Both the position numbers and the translations under genes were made by a program. Below, piece by piece: positions 1 to 8,957 of a stretch of 64,000 nt of DNA. Under the pieces are notes generated by a model. That model was not told where the DNA came from. It saw only the letters and a list, made by a program, of their open reading frames with translations, and did not search any database. Position 1 is the first letter of the stretch, and each line of letters starts with the position of its first letter. This DNA comes from Rhodobacteraceae bacterium XHP0102 (GTDB lineage Bacteria > Pseudomonadota > Alphaproteobacteria > Rhodobacterales > Rhodobacteraceae): positions 62,001 through 126,000 of the forward strand of contig JAOWLD010000001.1 of assembly GCA_025751475.1 (NCBI GenBank), given 5' to 3'.

Positions 1-92
1 GCGATCTGCCCATCTTTGACCAAAAGCCAACCGAGGCTATCGGTTCCTGCCTCAGGATCAATCAGGCGAGCGTTTTCAAAAAGGATGCTCAT
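1..92 (-). CDS. pyrC: Dihydroorotase, N-terminal fragment (cut by window edge)
   Basis: Reading leftward from an ATG at 92, about 30 codons are visible. They begin [19 protein letters not shown], the usual opening beta-strand region of class I dihydroorotases and related amidohydrolases. The catalytic HxH motif would lie beyond the window edge, so the call rests on this start and on synteny. The ATG overlaps the pyrB stop in an ATGA, indicating translational coupling with aspartate carbamoyltransferase, the preceding pathway step. The product would close carbamoyl-aspartate to dihydroorotate in the cytoplasm. An inactive dihydroorotase homologue cannot be excluded from this fragment. Confidence 0.75.
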   Translation of the reverse strand, partial: MSILFENARLIDPEAGTDSLGWLLVKDGQI

Positions 93-1045
93 ATCTGCCT
101 CCCCCGTTCGGCCCGTCTGGCGCGCAAGTTTTGCGCAAGCAAATCCATCGCTGCCATCCGCACGGCAACGCCCATTTCGACCTGCTCTTGGATCACCGAA
201 CGGTTGATGTCATCGGCGATTGTCCCGTCAATCTCAACCCCGCGATTCATCGGGCCGGGATGCATCACAATTGAATCATCCTTGGCGGCGCTCAGCTTTT
301 CGGCGTCAAGGCCAAAGCGGTGATAATATTCCCGCTCCGATGGAATAAATGCGCCATCCATCCGCTCTTTCTGAAGGCGCAGCATCATCACCACATCGCA
401 GCCTGCAAGCCCCGCCTGCATATCATCATACATCTCTACACCCCATTCGCTGACGCCCGCAGGCATCAACGTGGGAGGGCCGATCAAGCGGATACGGTTT
501 TCCATTTTCCCAAGCAGCAGGATGTTTGAGCGCGCCACGCGGCTATGGGCAATGTCGCCACATATGGCAATGTTGAGGCGGTGCAACCGCCCCTTGGCGC
601 GGCGAATGGTCAGCGCATCCAATAGGGCTTGGGTTGGGTGTTCATGCTTGCCATCACCTGCATTCAGAACCGCGCAGTTCACCTTTTCCGCCAAGAGGTT
701 CACCGCGCCTGAATGGGGATGACGCACAACCAAGAGGTCGGGATGCATCGCGTTCAGCGTCAGCGCCGTATCAATCAGCGTTTCACCCTTTTTCAGGCTA
801 GAGGCGGCCATGGCCATATTCATTACATCGGCGCCAAGACGTTTGCCCGCCAATTCAAAACTGGCTTGGGTGCGGGTAGAGGCCTCAAAAAACATATTGA
901 TCTGGGTCAGCCCTTGTAGGGCGTCACCATGTTTATCATCGCCACGCTCCAATTCAGCGTAGCGATCCGCGAGATCAAGAACTGTAACGATTTCGTCAGG
1001 GGCAAGTGTTTCGATACCTAAGAGGTGGTTTTGGCGAAACGACAT
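89..1045 (-). CDS. pyrB: Aspartate carbamoyltransferase catalytic subunit
   Basis: A 318-residue protein of normal length for the catalytic chain, which condenses carbamoyl phosphate with aspartate in pyrimidine synthesis. The carbamoyl-phosphate-binding motif FEASTRT lies at residues 53-59, HPTQALLD at 136-143, and the aspartate-loop region MHPGPMNRG at 261-269. The ATG at 1045 follows a GGGAGG ribosome-binding site. The gene overlaps pyrC by 4 bp, so the two form an operon. No pyrI regulatory subunit is nearby, as expected for alphaproteobacteria. Confidence 0.97.
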   Translation of the reverse strand: MSFRQNHLLGIETLAPDEIVTVLDLADRYAELERGDDKHGDALQGLTQINMFFEASTRTQASFELAGKRLGADVMNMAMAASSLKKGETLIDTALTLNAMHPDLLVVRHPHSGAVNLLAEKVNCAVLNAGDGKHEHPTQALLDALTIRRAKGRLHRLNIAICGDIAHSRVARSNILLLGKMENRIRLIGPPTLMPAGVSEWGVEMYDDMQAGLAGCDVVMMLRLQKERMDGAFIPSEREYYHRFGLDAEKLSAAKDDSIVMHPGPMNRGVEIDGTIADDINRSVIQEQVEMGVAVRMAAMDLLAQNLRARRAERGRQI

Positions 1046-1084
1046 CGGGCCTCCCCTGATCTGCCTTTATATTCGACTGCGCCG

Positions 1085-1114
1085 CTTATAGGCTGTCTTT
1101 GGGGGCAGACACAA
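1085..1114 (-). promoter_or_regulatory. Candidate sigma-70 promoter of pyrB-pyrC
   Basis: On the minus strand TTGTGT (1109-1114) and TATAAG (1085-1090) are separated by 18 bp, upstream of the pyrB start at 1045. The -10 element matches five of six consensus positions, the -35 only three. It lies in the 134-bp gap between divergent pyrB and the glycosylase-like gene. Inference from sequence only. Confidence 0.4.
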
Positions 1115-1179
1115 CCCAAGGTTTGCGCGGGTGCTATCGCCCATTTACCTCACCGCGCGCTGGCAGTAGCATTGCAACC

Positions 1180-1992
1180 ATGCGCAACGATCTTGATCAG
1201 ATGGACTATTGGGACGCTTTTGCCGCATTGAGCTGGCAAGTGGATTTAGGCGTTGCCGATGCGTTGGCGGAGGAACCGATCAACCGTTTTGATCTGGAGC
1301 CTGAAGCCAAGCCCGCACCACTTGCGCCAAAAGCCGCACAGCCTGCGCCTGCACCAAAGCCTGCCACCGTTTCGGATTTGGCCAAAGCGGCCGAAGCGGC
1401 GGCACAAACCGCCCCTTCCTTGGATTCTTTGCGCGCGGCAATGGCGGATTTCCACGGCCTCGATCTGCGCAACGGTGCGCGGAACATGATTTTTTCTCAG
1501 GGCAATCCCGAGGCTGATGTGATGGTCATTGCCGAGGCCCCAAGCCGTGCCGATGATGAGGCAGGTCAGGGCTTTAGCGATGAAGCGGGCAAGCTGTTTG
1601 ACGCGATGTTTGCTGCGGTTGGACTGTCGCGCAATGCAGAGCTGCCAAAGGCGGCGCTTTACGTCGCCTATGTCTCACCGTGGCGGATGCCGCAGGATCG
1701 GCCCATCACCGAGGCCGAACACAACGTGTTGCGTCCCTTCTTGTTGCGCCACATTGCCCTGCGTGCGCCAAAGGCGGTGGTTCTTCTGGGCAATGGGGCC
1801 TGTGCTGCGGTTCTCGGAAAATCGGGGCTGCAACGGTTGCGCGAGGCGGACCAAACCGTAACAGCACGGGCGCATATTTGCCCTGCATTCCCCATTTATG
1901 CGCCAGAGCGTTTGATGGCCATCCCCTTGCTGAAACGCGAGGCTTGGGCTGATCTGTTGAAGTTGAAAGCCACTCTTGAGGGCCGCACATGA
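1180..1992 (+). CDS. Uracil-DNA glycosylase superfamily protein (divergent, no Fe-S cysteines)
   Basis: A protein of about 270 residues. An Ala/Pro-rich linker (about 40-95) precedes a UDG-superfamily fold with the family-4-like segment VIAEAPSRADDEAGQGF. The four cysteines that hold the [4Fe-4S] cluster of family 4 enzymes are absent; only two cysteines remain, both in the C-terminal half. The usual GEAPG motif is altered to AEAPS and the C-terminal HPS-type motif is not recognisable. The start is placed at ATG 1180 (MRNDLDQMDYWD); 1099 and 1201 are in-frame alternatives. The stop overlaps moaB as ATGA. It may be a repair enzyme with unusual chemistry or a non-catalytic DNA-binding relative. 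Confidence 0.7.
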   Translation: MRNDLDQMDYWDAFAALSWQVDLGVADALAEEPINRFDLEPEAKPAPLAPKAAQPAPAPKPATVSDLAKAAEAAAQTAPSLDSLRAAMADFHGLDLRNGARNMIFSQGNPEADVMVIAEAPSRADDEAGQGFSDEAGKLFDAMFAAVGLSRNAELPKAALYVAYVSPWRMPQDRPITEAEHNVLRPFLLRHIALRAPKAVVLLGNGACAAVLGKSGLQRLREADQTVTARAHICPAFPIYAPERLMAIPLLKREAWADLLKLKATLEGRT

Positions 1993-2531
1993 GCCGCATT
2001 GACGAGACACGCCCATTCATTCCCATTGGTATTGCGGTTCTTGCCGTGTCGGACACGCGCGATTTATCTCAGGATAAATCGGGCGATCTTTTGCAAGATC
2101 GGATCACATCAGCGGGCCATCATCTGATCCATCGCGAGATGTTGCGGGATGAGCGTCAGGACATTGCCGAGAAGCTTCGCGCATGGTGCGCTGATCCTTC
2201 GGTTGATGTGATCTTGACCACTGGTGGCACAGGCTTGACGGGGCGCGATGTAACGGTCGAGGCGCATCGGGATGTTTACGAAAAAGAGATCGAAGCCTTC
2301 GGCACGGTTTTCACGATGATCTCGATGCAAAAGATCGGAACATCCGCCGTTCAATCCCGCGCCACGGGCGGAGTGTGCCAAGGCACGTATCTTTTTGCTT
2401 TGCCTGGAAGTTCGGGCGCCTGTGCCGATGCATGGGACGAAATCTTGCGCTGGCAGTTGGATTATCGACACCGCCCCTGCAATTTTGTTGAAATCTTGCC
2501 GCGCTTGGAGGAGCATCGGCGCCGGAAGTGA
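1989..2531 (+). CDS. moaB: Molybdenum cofactor biosynthesis protein B
   Basis: A 180-residue member of the MoaB/Mog family, which binds molybdopterin and catalyses or assists its adenylylation before metal insertion. The signature TTGGTGLTGRD lies at residues 77-87, and the conserved PGS-type turn (ALPGSSGAC) lies near 138. The length matches MoaB rather than the longer MoeA. The start ATG overlaps the stop of the glycosylase-like gene, so the two are translationally coupled, although no functional link is obvious. MogA-type function is an alternative, because the families share a fold. Confidence 0.92.
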   Translation: MSRIDETRPFIPIGIAVLAVSDTRDLSQDKSGDLLQDRITSAGHHLIHREMLRDERQDIAEKLRAWCADPSVDVILTTGGTGLTGRDVTVEAHRDVYEKEIEAFGTVFTMISMQKIGTSAVQSRATGGVCQGTYLFALPGSSGACADAWDEILRWQLDYRHRPCNFVEILPRLEEHRRRK

Positions 2532-2639
2532 CCATCTGGGGCGTTTCAGAAGAAAGATAGGGTCACTATGCCACGCTATTTTCATCGGAGCTTCCTGCGC
2601 TATCTTTGGAATGTGCATTTCTGCTGAGGCGGTCATTTT

Positions 2640-3977
2640 ATGAAGTTTTTCAATCGGGCGTTAACGGGTCTGTTTCTGAGCGCCGTCACCTTCGGGCTTT
2701 TGTCTTTGGCTGTTGGTGCAATCTGGGCCTCTTTGCAGGCGCGTATGTCGGATGATGGGTTTGCACCCCCTGTTCGTGAACGCGTTTTTGCCGCTGAGGT
2801 GCTGACCCTGACCCCGCAAAGCCTGCGCCCGGAATTGACCGTTTTTGGTGAAATTTTGCCACGCCGCAGCTTGGAATTGCGTGCGGCTGTTGGGGGGCGT
2901 GTTGTTGAATTGGCGCCAAATTTCCGCGAGGGCGGACGGGTTGAGGCAGGGGCACTGTTGGTGCGGATTGATCCTGCCGAGGCAGAATGGGCGCGCGACA
3001 CGGCCGCAGCAGAGTTGGCCGATGCCATCGCGCAAGAGGCGCTGCGCCGCCGCGCGTTAGAACGTGCGCGCGACTTGGCCGAGCGGGGTGTGGGCAGCCT
3101 GACCGCAGTGGAGGCAGCAGAATTGGCGGTCGCCTCGGCCAGTCAAGCCACATTGGCCCGCAGGCAGGCCTTGGCCGATGCAGAACGTCAATTGGCCGAC
3201 ACGGAAATTCGCGCAGGTTTCGCGGGTGTGCTTTCGGAGGTCGATCTCGCAGAAGGGCGGCTTTTGAGCGCAAATGAGCAATTTGGTCGCCTGATCGACC
3301 CCGATCAATTGGAAGTGGCCTTCCGCCTTTCGACCGCACAATATGCACGGCTCGTGCAAGATGATGGTGCGCTTCCGCCCTTGGATGTCGAGTTGCGCCT
3401 TGATCTTGGTGACCAAGTTTTGACCCTGCCCGCACGTTTCACCCGTCAAAGCGGTGCGGTCGGTGCGGGCCAGACGGGGCGATTGCTGTTTGCTGACGTG
3501 CTGCGCCCAGGCGGGTTACAGGCTGGCGATTTTGTGACCGTGCATTTGACCGAACCTGCTTTGGACAATGTTATGATCGCACCTGCCACGGCTCTTTCGG
3601 ATGGAACGCGGGTTTTGGTTCTGGGTGAAGATGATCGTCTTGAAGAAGCAGAGGTTACCTTGCTGCGCCGTCAAGGCGATGATGTCATTTTCCGCGCGGA
3701 TGCATTGATAGGGCGTGAAATCGTAGCGGCCCGCACGCCTGTTTTGGGGGCTGGCATCAAGGTTGATCCGCTGCGCCCTGATCCAAGTGGCGCTCTTGCA
3801 ACCCCACCCGAGGCGGAGGTTGCGCTTGACCCTGAACGCCGCGCGCGGCTGATCGCCTTTGTCGAGGGCAGTTCTTTCATGCCAGATGATGTCAAAGCGC
3901 GGCTTTTGGATCAGTTGAACCAACCGCGCGTGCCCAGTGGGGTGGTGGCGCGGCTTGAAGATCGTATGGGGGGCTAA
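2640..3977 (+). CDS. RND efflux periplasmic adaptor (HlyD/MFP family)
   Basis: A 445-residue membrane fusion protein. A hydrophobic anchor spans about residues 7-28. A lipoyl/barrel-sandwich half motif (ILPRRSLELRAAVGGRV, about 72-88) is followed by an Ala/Glu/Arg-rich helical hairpin (about 115-190) and beta-barrel domains. It links an inner-membrane RND pump to an outer-membrane channel. It lies 3 bp before the RND permease, clearly one operon. No TolC-like gene is nearby, so the channel must be encoded elsewhere. The C-terminal 60 residues form a charged extension of unclear role. Substrate is unknown. Confidence 0.9.
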   Translation: MKFFNRALTGLFLSAVTFGLLSLAVGAIWASLQARMSDDGFAPPVRERVFAAEVLTLTPQSLRPELTVFGEILPRRSLELRAAVGGRVVELAPNFREGGRVEAGALLVRIDPAEAEWARDTAAAELADAIAQEALRRRALERARDLAERGVGSLTAVEAAELAVASASQATLARRQALADAERQLADTEIRAGFAGVLSEVDLAEGRLLSANEQFGRLIDPDQLEVAFRLSTAQYARLVQDDGALPPLDVELRLDLGDQVLTLPARFTRQSGAVGAGQTGRLLFADVLRPGGLQAGDFVTVHLTEPALDNVMIAPATALSDGTRVLVLGEDDRLEEAEVTLLRRQGDDVIFRADALIGREIVAARTPVLGAGIKVDPLRPDPSGALATPPEAEVALDPERRARLIAFVEGSSFMPDDVKARLLDQLNQPRVPSGVVARLEDRMGG

Positions 3978-3980
3978 ACG

Positions 3981-6900
3981 ATGCGGGCGCTTCCGTCTCA
4001 GGCTTCGGGCATCCTCTCCTATTTCACGCGGCATCGCACTGCGGCCAATCTGGTTTTGGTGGCGTTAATCTGTGTGGGTCTTTTTGCCCTGCCGAATATG
4101 CGCGCGCAGTTTTTTCCTGATGTGGTTGTAGATGATATCGATATCACAGCGCGATGGGACGGCGCAGGGGCCGAAGATGTTGATCTGGCCATTGTGGGTG
4201 TTTTGGAACCCGTTTTACTGGCGATTGACGGGGTTGTGTCATCCCAAGCCACCGCGCGCGAAGGTGTGGCAAGCCTGCGTTTGGAATTTGAGCCAGGCTG
4301 GGATATGGCCCGCGCCGCAGATGATGTGCAGCAGGCTGTCGACAGCGTGACGGATTTGCCGCAAGACGCTGATACCCCCGAAGTGCGGCGCGGCATATGG
4401 CGTGATCGCGTGACCGATGTGGTGATCACAGGTCCCGTTGCACCCGCGCAACTGGCGCGTTTTGCGGATGAGTTTGTGGCGCGGCTTTTTGAGCAAGGGG
4501 TCACGCGCACAACCATTCGCGGCGTGGCCGCTCCAGAGATTTTGGTGGAAGTGCCAAGTGTGCGCTTGATCCAATATGATATTTCGATGGCCGATATTGC
4601 TGCGGCCATCGCCGCTGAGGTGGACAGCGCGCCTGCAGGTGCCGTGGACGGTGCAAATGCTCGCGTCCGCGCAGGCACGGCCAAGCGCAGTGCCGAAGAA
4701 ATTGCCGCTATTGCGCTGATCCGTGATCCCAATGGGCGCACCGTTTCAATCGGGGATGTGGCCCGCGTGGTCGAATTGGCAGTCGATCGCGACAGCGCCT
4801 ATTTCGTGGCGGGAAATCCCGCGATGACGGTGCGTGTGGATCGCTCTGATAAGGGGGATGCCATTGCAATCCAAGCGCAGGTGGAGGCCGTGGCTGCGCA
4901 GATGGAGGCAACCTTACCAAAGGATGTGCAGATTGATCTGATCCGCACGCGAGCGGAGTTTATCTCGGGCCGTTTGAATATCTTGCTGTCCAATGGTCTA
5001 ACGGGACTGGCGCTGGTTCTGGCGCTGTTGTTCTTATTCCTCAATGCGCGCACGGCGTTTTGGGTGGCGGCAGGTATCCCTGTTGCGATGCTGGCGGCGG
5101 TTGCCTTGATGTATGCGGCAGGTCTGACGCTGAACATGATCTCGCTTTTTGCGCTGATCATTACATTGGGCATCGTGGTGGATGATGCAATCGTGGTGGG
5201 GGAACACGCGGATTACCGCCATCGCAGCCTTGGCGAAGACCCTGTAACCGCTGCTGAAACCGCAGCGCGGCGCATGGCGTCACCCGTTTTCGCGGCGACC
5301 TTGACCACAATCTTGGCCTTCGCGGGTCTTGCGGCTATCGGCGGGCGCTTTGGTGATCTGATTGCCGATATTCCTTTCACCGTCATCGTGGTGCTGACGG
5401 CAAGTCTTGTGGAATGTTTCCTGATCCTGCCCAATCATATGTCCCATGCTTTGGCGGCAACGGCCAAAGATGCATGGTATGATCGACCCTCACGGTTTGT
5501 GAACCGCTGGTTTGAGTATCTGCGCGAGCGCTACTTCCGCAACTTCATTGGGTTTGCGGTAAAGGCGCGCTATCCCGTGATTGCGCTGATGCTGCTTCTT
5601 TTGGCAACGCAGGCGGCCAGTTTCCTGCGCGGTGATGTGACATGGCGCTTTTTTAACGCGCCTGAGTTGAGCTCCGTTTCTGGCAATTTCGCCATGCTAG
5701 ACGGGGCTTCGCGTGATGACAGTCTTGAAATGTTGGCCGAGATGCAGCGCGCGGTTGCGGCAGTTGCGGCGCGTTATGCGGCCGAGCATGGCCGTGATCC
5801 CACGGCTTATGTTTTGGCTGAAATCGGCGGCAACACGGGCGGCCGTTTGGCATCTGCGGATGGCAAGGACTCCAATCTTTTGGGGTCCATCTCGATAGAG
5901 TTGATCGACCCTGATCTGCGCCCCTATTCATCCTTCGCCTTTGTTGCCGATTTGCAAAGCGAATTGCGCCAAACACCGATGGTCGAGGAGGTCAGCTTTC
6001 GCGGATGGCGTGGCGGGCCAGGGGGGGATGCGATTGATGTGCAAATCGCTGGTGCCTCTAGCGATGTGTTGAAAGCAGCGGCACAAGCCGTGAAAACGGC
6101 GCTCTTGCCTTTCCCTGAGGTGTCCGCCCTGACAGATGATCTGCCCTATGATCGTCAAGAGTTGAGCTTGTCCTTGACCCCACGGGGCGAGGCTTTGGGG
6201 TTTGAAATCGAAAACCTCGGTCGCATCTTGCGCAATCGCTTGGGTGGCGTTGAGGCGGCGCGCTTTCCAGAAGGTTTGCGCACGGCCACGATCAGGGTGG
6301 AATTGCCCGAAAGCGAGCTGACCGCAGATTTCCTAGATCGGATGTTGCTGCGCGATGGCGCGGGCAATTATGTGCCTTTGGCGGATATCGTCTCGGTGGA
6401 GACACGGGTTGGGTTTTCCACGATCCGCCGTGAAAATGGGCAGCGTGTGGTGTCGGTTACGGGCGATTTATCAGAGGATGATCCAGCCCGTGCCGAAGAA
6501 ATCATGAGCACGCTGCGTGATGACATTCTGCCGCGCCTTGAGGCGCAATACGGGGTGACAACCATCCTCTCGGGCTTGGCCGAGCAAGAACGCGATTTCC
6601 TAGATGACGCTTTGCTTGGGTTCATGGCCTGTATGGTCGGTATTTACATCGTGCTTGCATGGATTTTCGCCAGTTGGACGCGACCTTTGGTGGTGTTATC
6701 CGTCATTCCCTTTGGATTGACGGGCGCGATTTTTGGCCATTGGCATTGGGATGTGCCGTTGTCGATGTTTACGGTGGTGGGTCTGATTGGGATGACGGGT
6801 ATCATCATCAACGACTCCATCGTCTTGGTGTCGACCGTGGATGAATACGCCAAAGAGCGCGGTTTGATCCCTGCTATTGTCGATGCGGCCTGTGATCGTT

Positions 6901-7358
6901 TGCGCCCTGTGTTGCTGACCACGCTCACCACGGTTCTGGGCCTTGCGCCTTTGCTGTTTGAAACCTCGTCACAGGCGCAATTCCTCAAGCCGACCGTGAT
7001 CACTTTGGTCTATGGTTTGGGCTTTGGAATGTTTGTCGTCTTGTTGCTCGTGCCCGCGGTTTTGGCGCTGCAATTGGATGTGGGCAAACGCGTGACGGCG
7101 ATGCGGCGCGCCTTGCAGGCCCGGCGACGCATGGGGCAGGCGGGCATCCTGTTTGGCCTTGCCACAGGCGCGGTGAGTGTTTGGTGGGTTTTGGTCCTTG
7201 GCGGGCCTGTCTTGACGGGCGCGGCATGGGGTTGGGCCAGTGCCATTTTACCCAGCACGGGCTTTGGCGCTTTCCTTGTCTTTGCTGCGGGGGCGCTTGT
7301 GCTGGTCGTGGGCTTGGGGTTGGCCTTTGCGCGTTCCGTGCGCAAAGCTGTGCCTTAA
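3981..7358 (+). CDS. RND family efflux transporter permease
   Basis: A 1125-residue proton-driven RND pump. TM1 lies near residues 23-42 and is followed by a large periplasmic loop. The TM4 motif LGIVVDDAIVV (about 397-407) carries the paired Asp residues of the proton relay, and a second loop and second TM bundle follow (GMTGIIINDSIVLV). The length exceeds the roughly 1020-1050 residues typical of AcrB relatives because of a C-terminal extension after about residue 1035 with two or three further hydrophobic segments. It is coupled to the adaptor gene. Its stop shares TTAA with the convergent gene. Substrate cannot be told from sequence. Confidence 0.93.
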   Translation: MRALPSQASGILSYFTRHRTAANLVLVALICVGLFALPNMRAQFFPDVVVDDIDITARWDGAGAEDVDLAIVGVLEPVLLAIDGVVSSQATAREGVASLRLEFEPGWDMARAADDVQQAVDSVTDLPQDADTPEVRRGIWRDRVTDVVITGPVAPAQLARFADEFVARLFEQGVTRTTIRGVAAPEILVEVPSVRLIQYDISMADIAAAIAAEVDSAPAGAVDGANARVRAGTAKRSAEEIAAIALIRDPNGRTVSIGDVARVVELAVDRDSAYFVAGNPAMTVRVDRSDKGDAIAIQAQVEAVAAQMEATLPKDVQIDLIRTRAEFISGRLNILLSNGLTGLALVLALLFLFLNARTAFWVAAGIPVAMLAAVALMYAAGLTLNMISLFALIITLGIVVDDAIVVGEHADYRHRSLGEDPVTAAETAARRMASPVFAATLTTILAFAGLAAIGGRFGDLIADIPFTVIVVLTASLVECFLILPNHMSHALAATAKDAWYDRPSRFVNRWFEYLRERYFRNFIGFAVKARYPVIALMLLLLATQAASFLRGDVTWRFFNAPELSSVSGNFAMLDGASRDDSLEMLAEMQRAVAAVAARYAAEHGRDPTAYVLAEIGGNTGGRLASADGKDSNLLGSISIELIDPDLRPYSSFAFVADLQSELRQTPMVEEVSFRGWRGGPGGDAIDVQIAGASSDVLKAAAQAVKTALLPFPEVSALTDDLPYDRQELSLSLTPRGEALGFEIENLGRILRNRLGGVEAARFPEGLRTATIRVELPESELTADFLDRMLLRDGAGNYVPLADIVSVETRVGFSTIRRENGQRVVSVTGDLSEDDPARAEEIMSTLRDDILPRLEAQYGVTTILSGLAEQERDFLDDALLGFMACMVGIYIVLAWIFASWTRPLVVLSVIPFGLTGAIFGHWHWDVPLSMFTVVGLIGMTGIIINDSIVLVSTVDEYAKERGLIPAIVDAACDRLRPVLLTTLTTVLGLAPLLFETSSQAQFLKPTVITLVYGLGFGMFVVLLLVPAVLALQLDVGKRVTAMRRALQARRRMGQAGILFGLATGAVSVWWVLVLGGPVLTGAAWGWASAILPSTGFGAFLVFAAGALVLVVGLGLAFARSVRKAVP

Positions 7359-8176
7359 CCCGCTTCGCAGCCCATCACCTCAATTGCTTGCTCAGCGCCG
7401 ATAAAGGTGATGCGCAGATCGGAACGCTCTAGCATGAAGGGCAAGCCTTGGGGTGGAACCAGATCCGCGGTGGCGGTGACATTTTGGGCCTGTCGTTCGT
7501 AAATCGGCGGTGACATCCACATATCGGGAATGGGCAGTTCAAGCATCATTGTCTCAGGCCCGCCAAGATCAGGCAGACGTGCCGAGATTGTCACCTGCAA
7601 CCCATCGGCAATCGGACGGATGTCACATCGCGCTGGACCCGCACCGATTTCGGACGCAGGTGTGGGTTGGTCTGCAAGCGCGGCGGCAATCACTGGATCT
7701 TGCGCGCCCGAAGCATTCAAAACCCCTTCGAGTTCGAGGGTGACGGGCATACAAATCTCGTCGCAGACACCGATATGCAACTCTGCGAAAAAAGCCACAT
7801 CTCCTGCGCCATCGACCAAATCCAGTTCAATGGGAAAGATCACATTCTGACGATAGCCAATATTGGGAGTGCCTGCGGTGAAGATCACTTCGGGCCGAGG
7901 GAAATGCATCCAAGCCCCCTCGATAGCACTGGAGCGCCCGAGCGTCAGTTCAGGCGCAAGCCCGCCATCTCCGGGGCTGCGCCAATAGGTTTTCCACCCA
8001 TCAGCCAATGTAATGGCCACAGCGCCCAAGTGATGACCGTTTTCCAAACGCCATCCCGTCAGGAACCGTGCGGAAACCACATCGTCCCCGTTCAAAAACA
8101 CCGTTTGTGCTGAGGCGCTGGACGCACTCAAGGCCTGCACCGCACAACTTAGCGCGGCGGTCAAAGCGATGCGCAT
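7355..8176 (-). CDS. Secreted DsbD N-terminal-domain-like protein
   Basis: A protein of about 273 residues with a Sec signal peptide (MRIALTAALSCAVQALSASS, then ASAQ), choosing ATG 8176 because the longer ORF places it internally. The mature part resembles the immunoglobulin-like DsbD-alpha (DsbC-binding) domain. It carries a close cysteine pair, VCDEICMP, near residues 137-141, suited to thiol-disulphide exchange. The membrane electron-conducting domain and C-terminal thioredoxin domain of full DsbD are absent. It probably handles periplasmic thiols, with a separate CcdA/ScsB-type partner elsewhere. It is convergent with the RND permease with a 4-bp overlap. Confidence 0.75.
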   Translation of the reverse strand: MRIALTAALSCAVQALSASSASAQTVFLNGDDVVSARFLTGWRLENGHHLGAVAITLADGWKTYWRSPGDGGLAPELTLGRSSAIEGAWMHFPRPEVIFTAGTPNIGYRQNVIFPIELDLVDGAGDVAFFAELHIGVCDEICMPVTLELEGVLNASGAQDPVIAAALADQPTPASEIGAGPARCDIRPIADGLQVTISARLPDLGGPETMMLELPIPDMWMSPPIYERQAQNVTATADLVPPQGLPFMLERSDLRITFIGAEQAIEVMGCEAG

Positions 8177-8349
8177 ACCACCCGCAAAACCACGGGCGCG
8201 CCTAAAGCAGGGTCTGTTGGGGCTGTCCTTCATGGCAGCTACGGTTAGCGGCTGAACGCGGGAATGAAAAGTCACGTTTGAGCGAACAGAATTTGATTTC
8301 TCGCCCGATGGCCCTTGCTCTTGATCTATCGCGCGCGCATTTTGAGATC

Positions 8350-8952
8350 ATGATACAGGACCAGACCATAGACCCAGAAACGAGTGATCTATCGGGTAAA
8401 CTGCTTGTTGCGATGCCTGGGATGGGTGACCCGCGGTTTGCCCATGCTGTGGTGTTTCTCTGCGCACATGATGCAGAGCAGGCCATGGGGTTGATTATCA
8501 ACGAACCGATGCCCGAGTTGAGCCTTGGAGAAATGTTTGAACAATTGGGCATCATGACAGGCGAGGAAGGGTTGCCCAATCTTCCGATCTGCTATGGTGG
8601 CCCTGTCGAGCAGGGGCGCGGGTTCGTGTTGCACGAGGCGCGTTATGGCGCGGACAGTGACAGCCACGCAGGACGTCTTGCGGTCAATGATGATTTCGCA
8701 ATGACCGCAACATTGGATATTCTTGATGATATAGCCCAAGGCAATGGCCCGGATCGGGCGATTGTGGCCTTGGGATATGCGGGCTGGGGACGTGGCCAGT
8801 TGGAACGTGAGATGGCCCAGAATGCATGGCTGATTTGTGATGCGGCCCCTGACTTGGTGTTCAGCGTTTCTATGCCGCGAAAGTGGGAAGCGGCCATGGC
8901 GCGGCTTGGCATTGATCCCATCCTTCTTTCGGCGCAGGCAGGGCGCGCTTAG
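8350..8952 (+). CDS. yqgE: YqgE/AlgH family protein (DUF179)
   Basis: About 200 residues covering the whole DUF179 domain. The conserved opening LSGKLLVAMPGMGDPRF is followed by HAVVFLCAHDAEQAMGLIIN and, further on, ICYGGPVEQGRGFVLH. The fold is known from structures, but biochemical function is unsettled; the AlgH name comes from alginate regulation. In-frame starts exist at TTG 8278 and ATG 8308. ATG 8350 is preferred because it gives the usual family length. It is divergent from the DsbD-N-like gene, and the next gene, sua5, is convergent 5 bp beyond its stop. Confidence 0.88.
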   Translation: MIQDQTIDPETSDLSGKLLVAMPGMGDPRFAHAVVFLCAHDAEQAMGLIINEPMPELSLGEMFEQLGIMTGEEGLPNLPICYGGPVEQGRGFVLHEARYGADSDSHAGRLAVNDDFAMTATLDILDDIAQGNGPDRAIVALGYAGWGRGQLEREMAQNAWLICDAAPDLVFSVSMPRKWEAAMARLGIDPILLSAQAGRA

Positions 8953-8957
8953 GGGGG

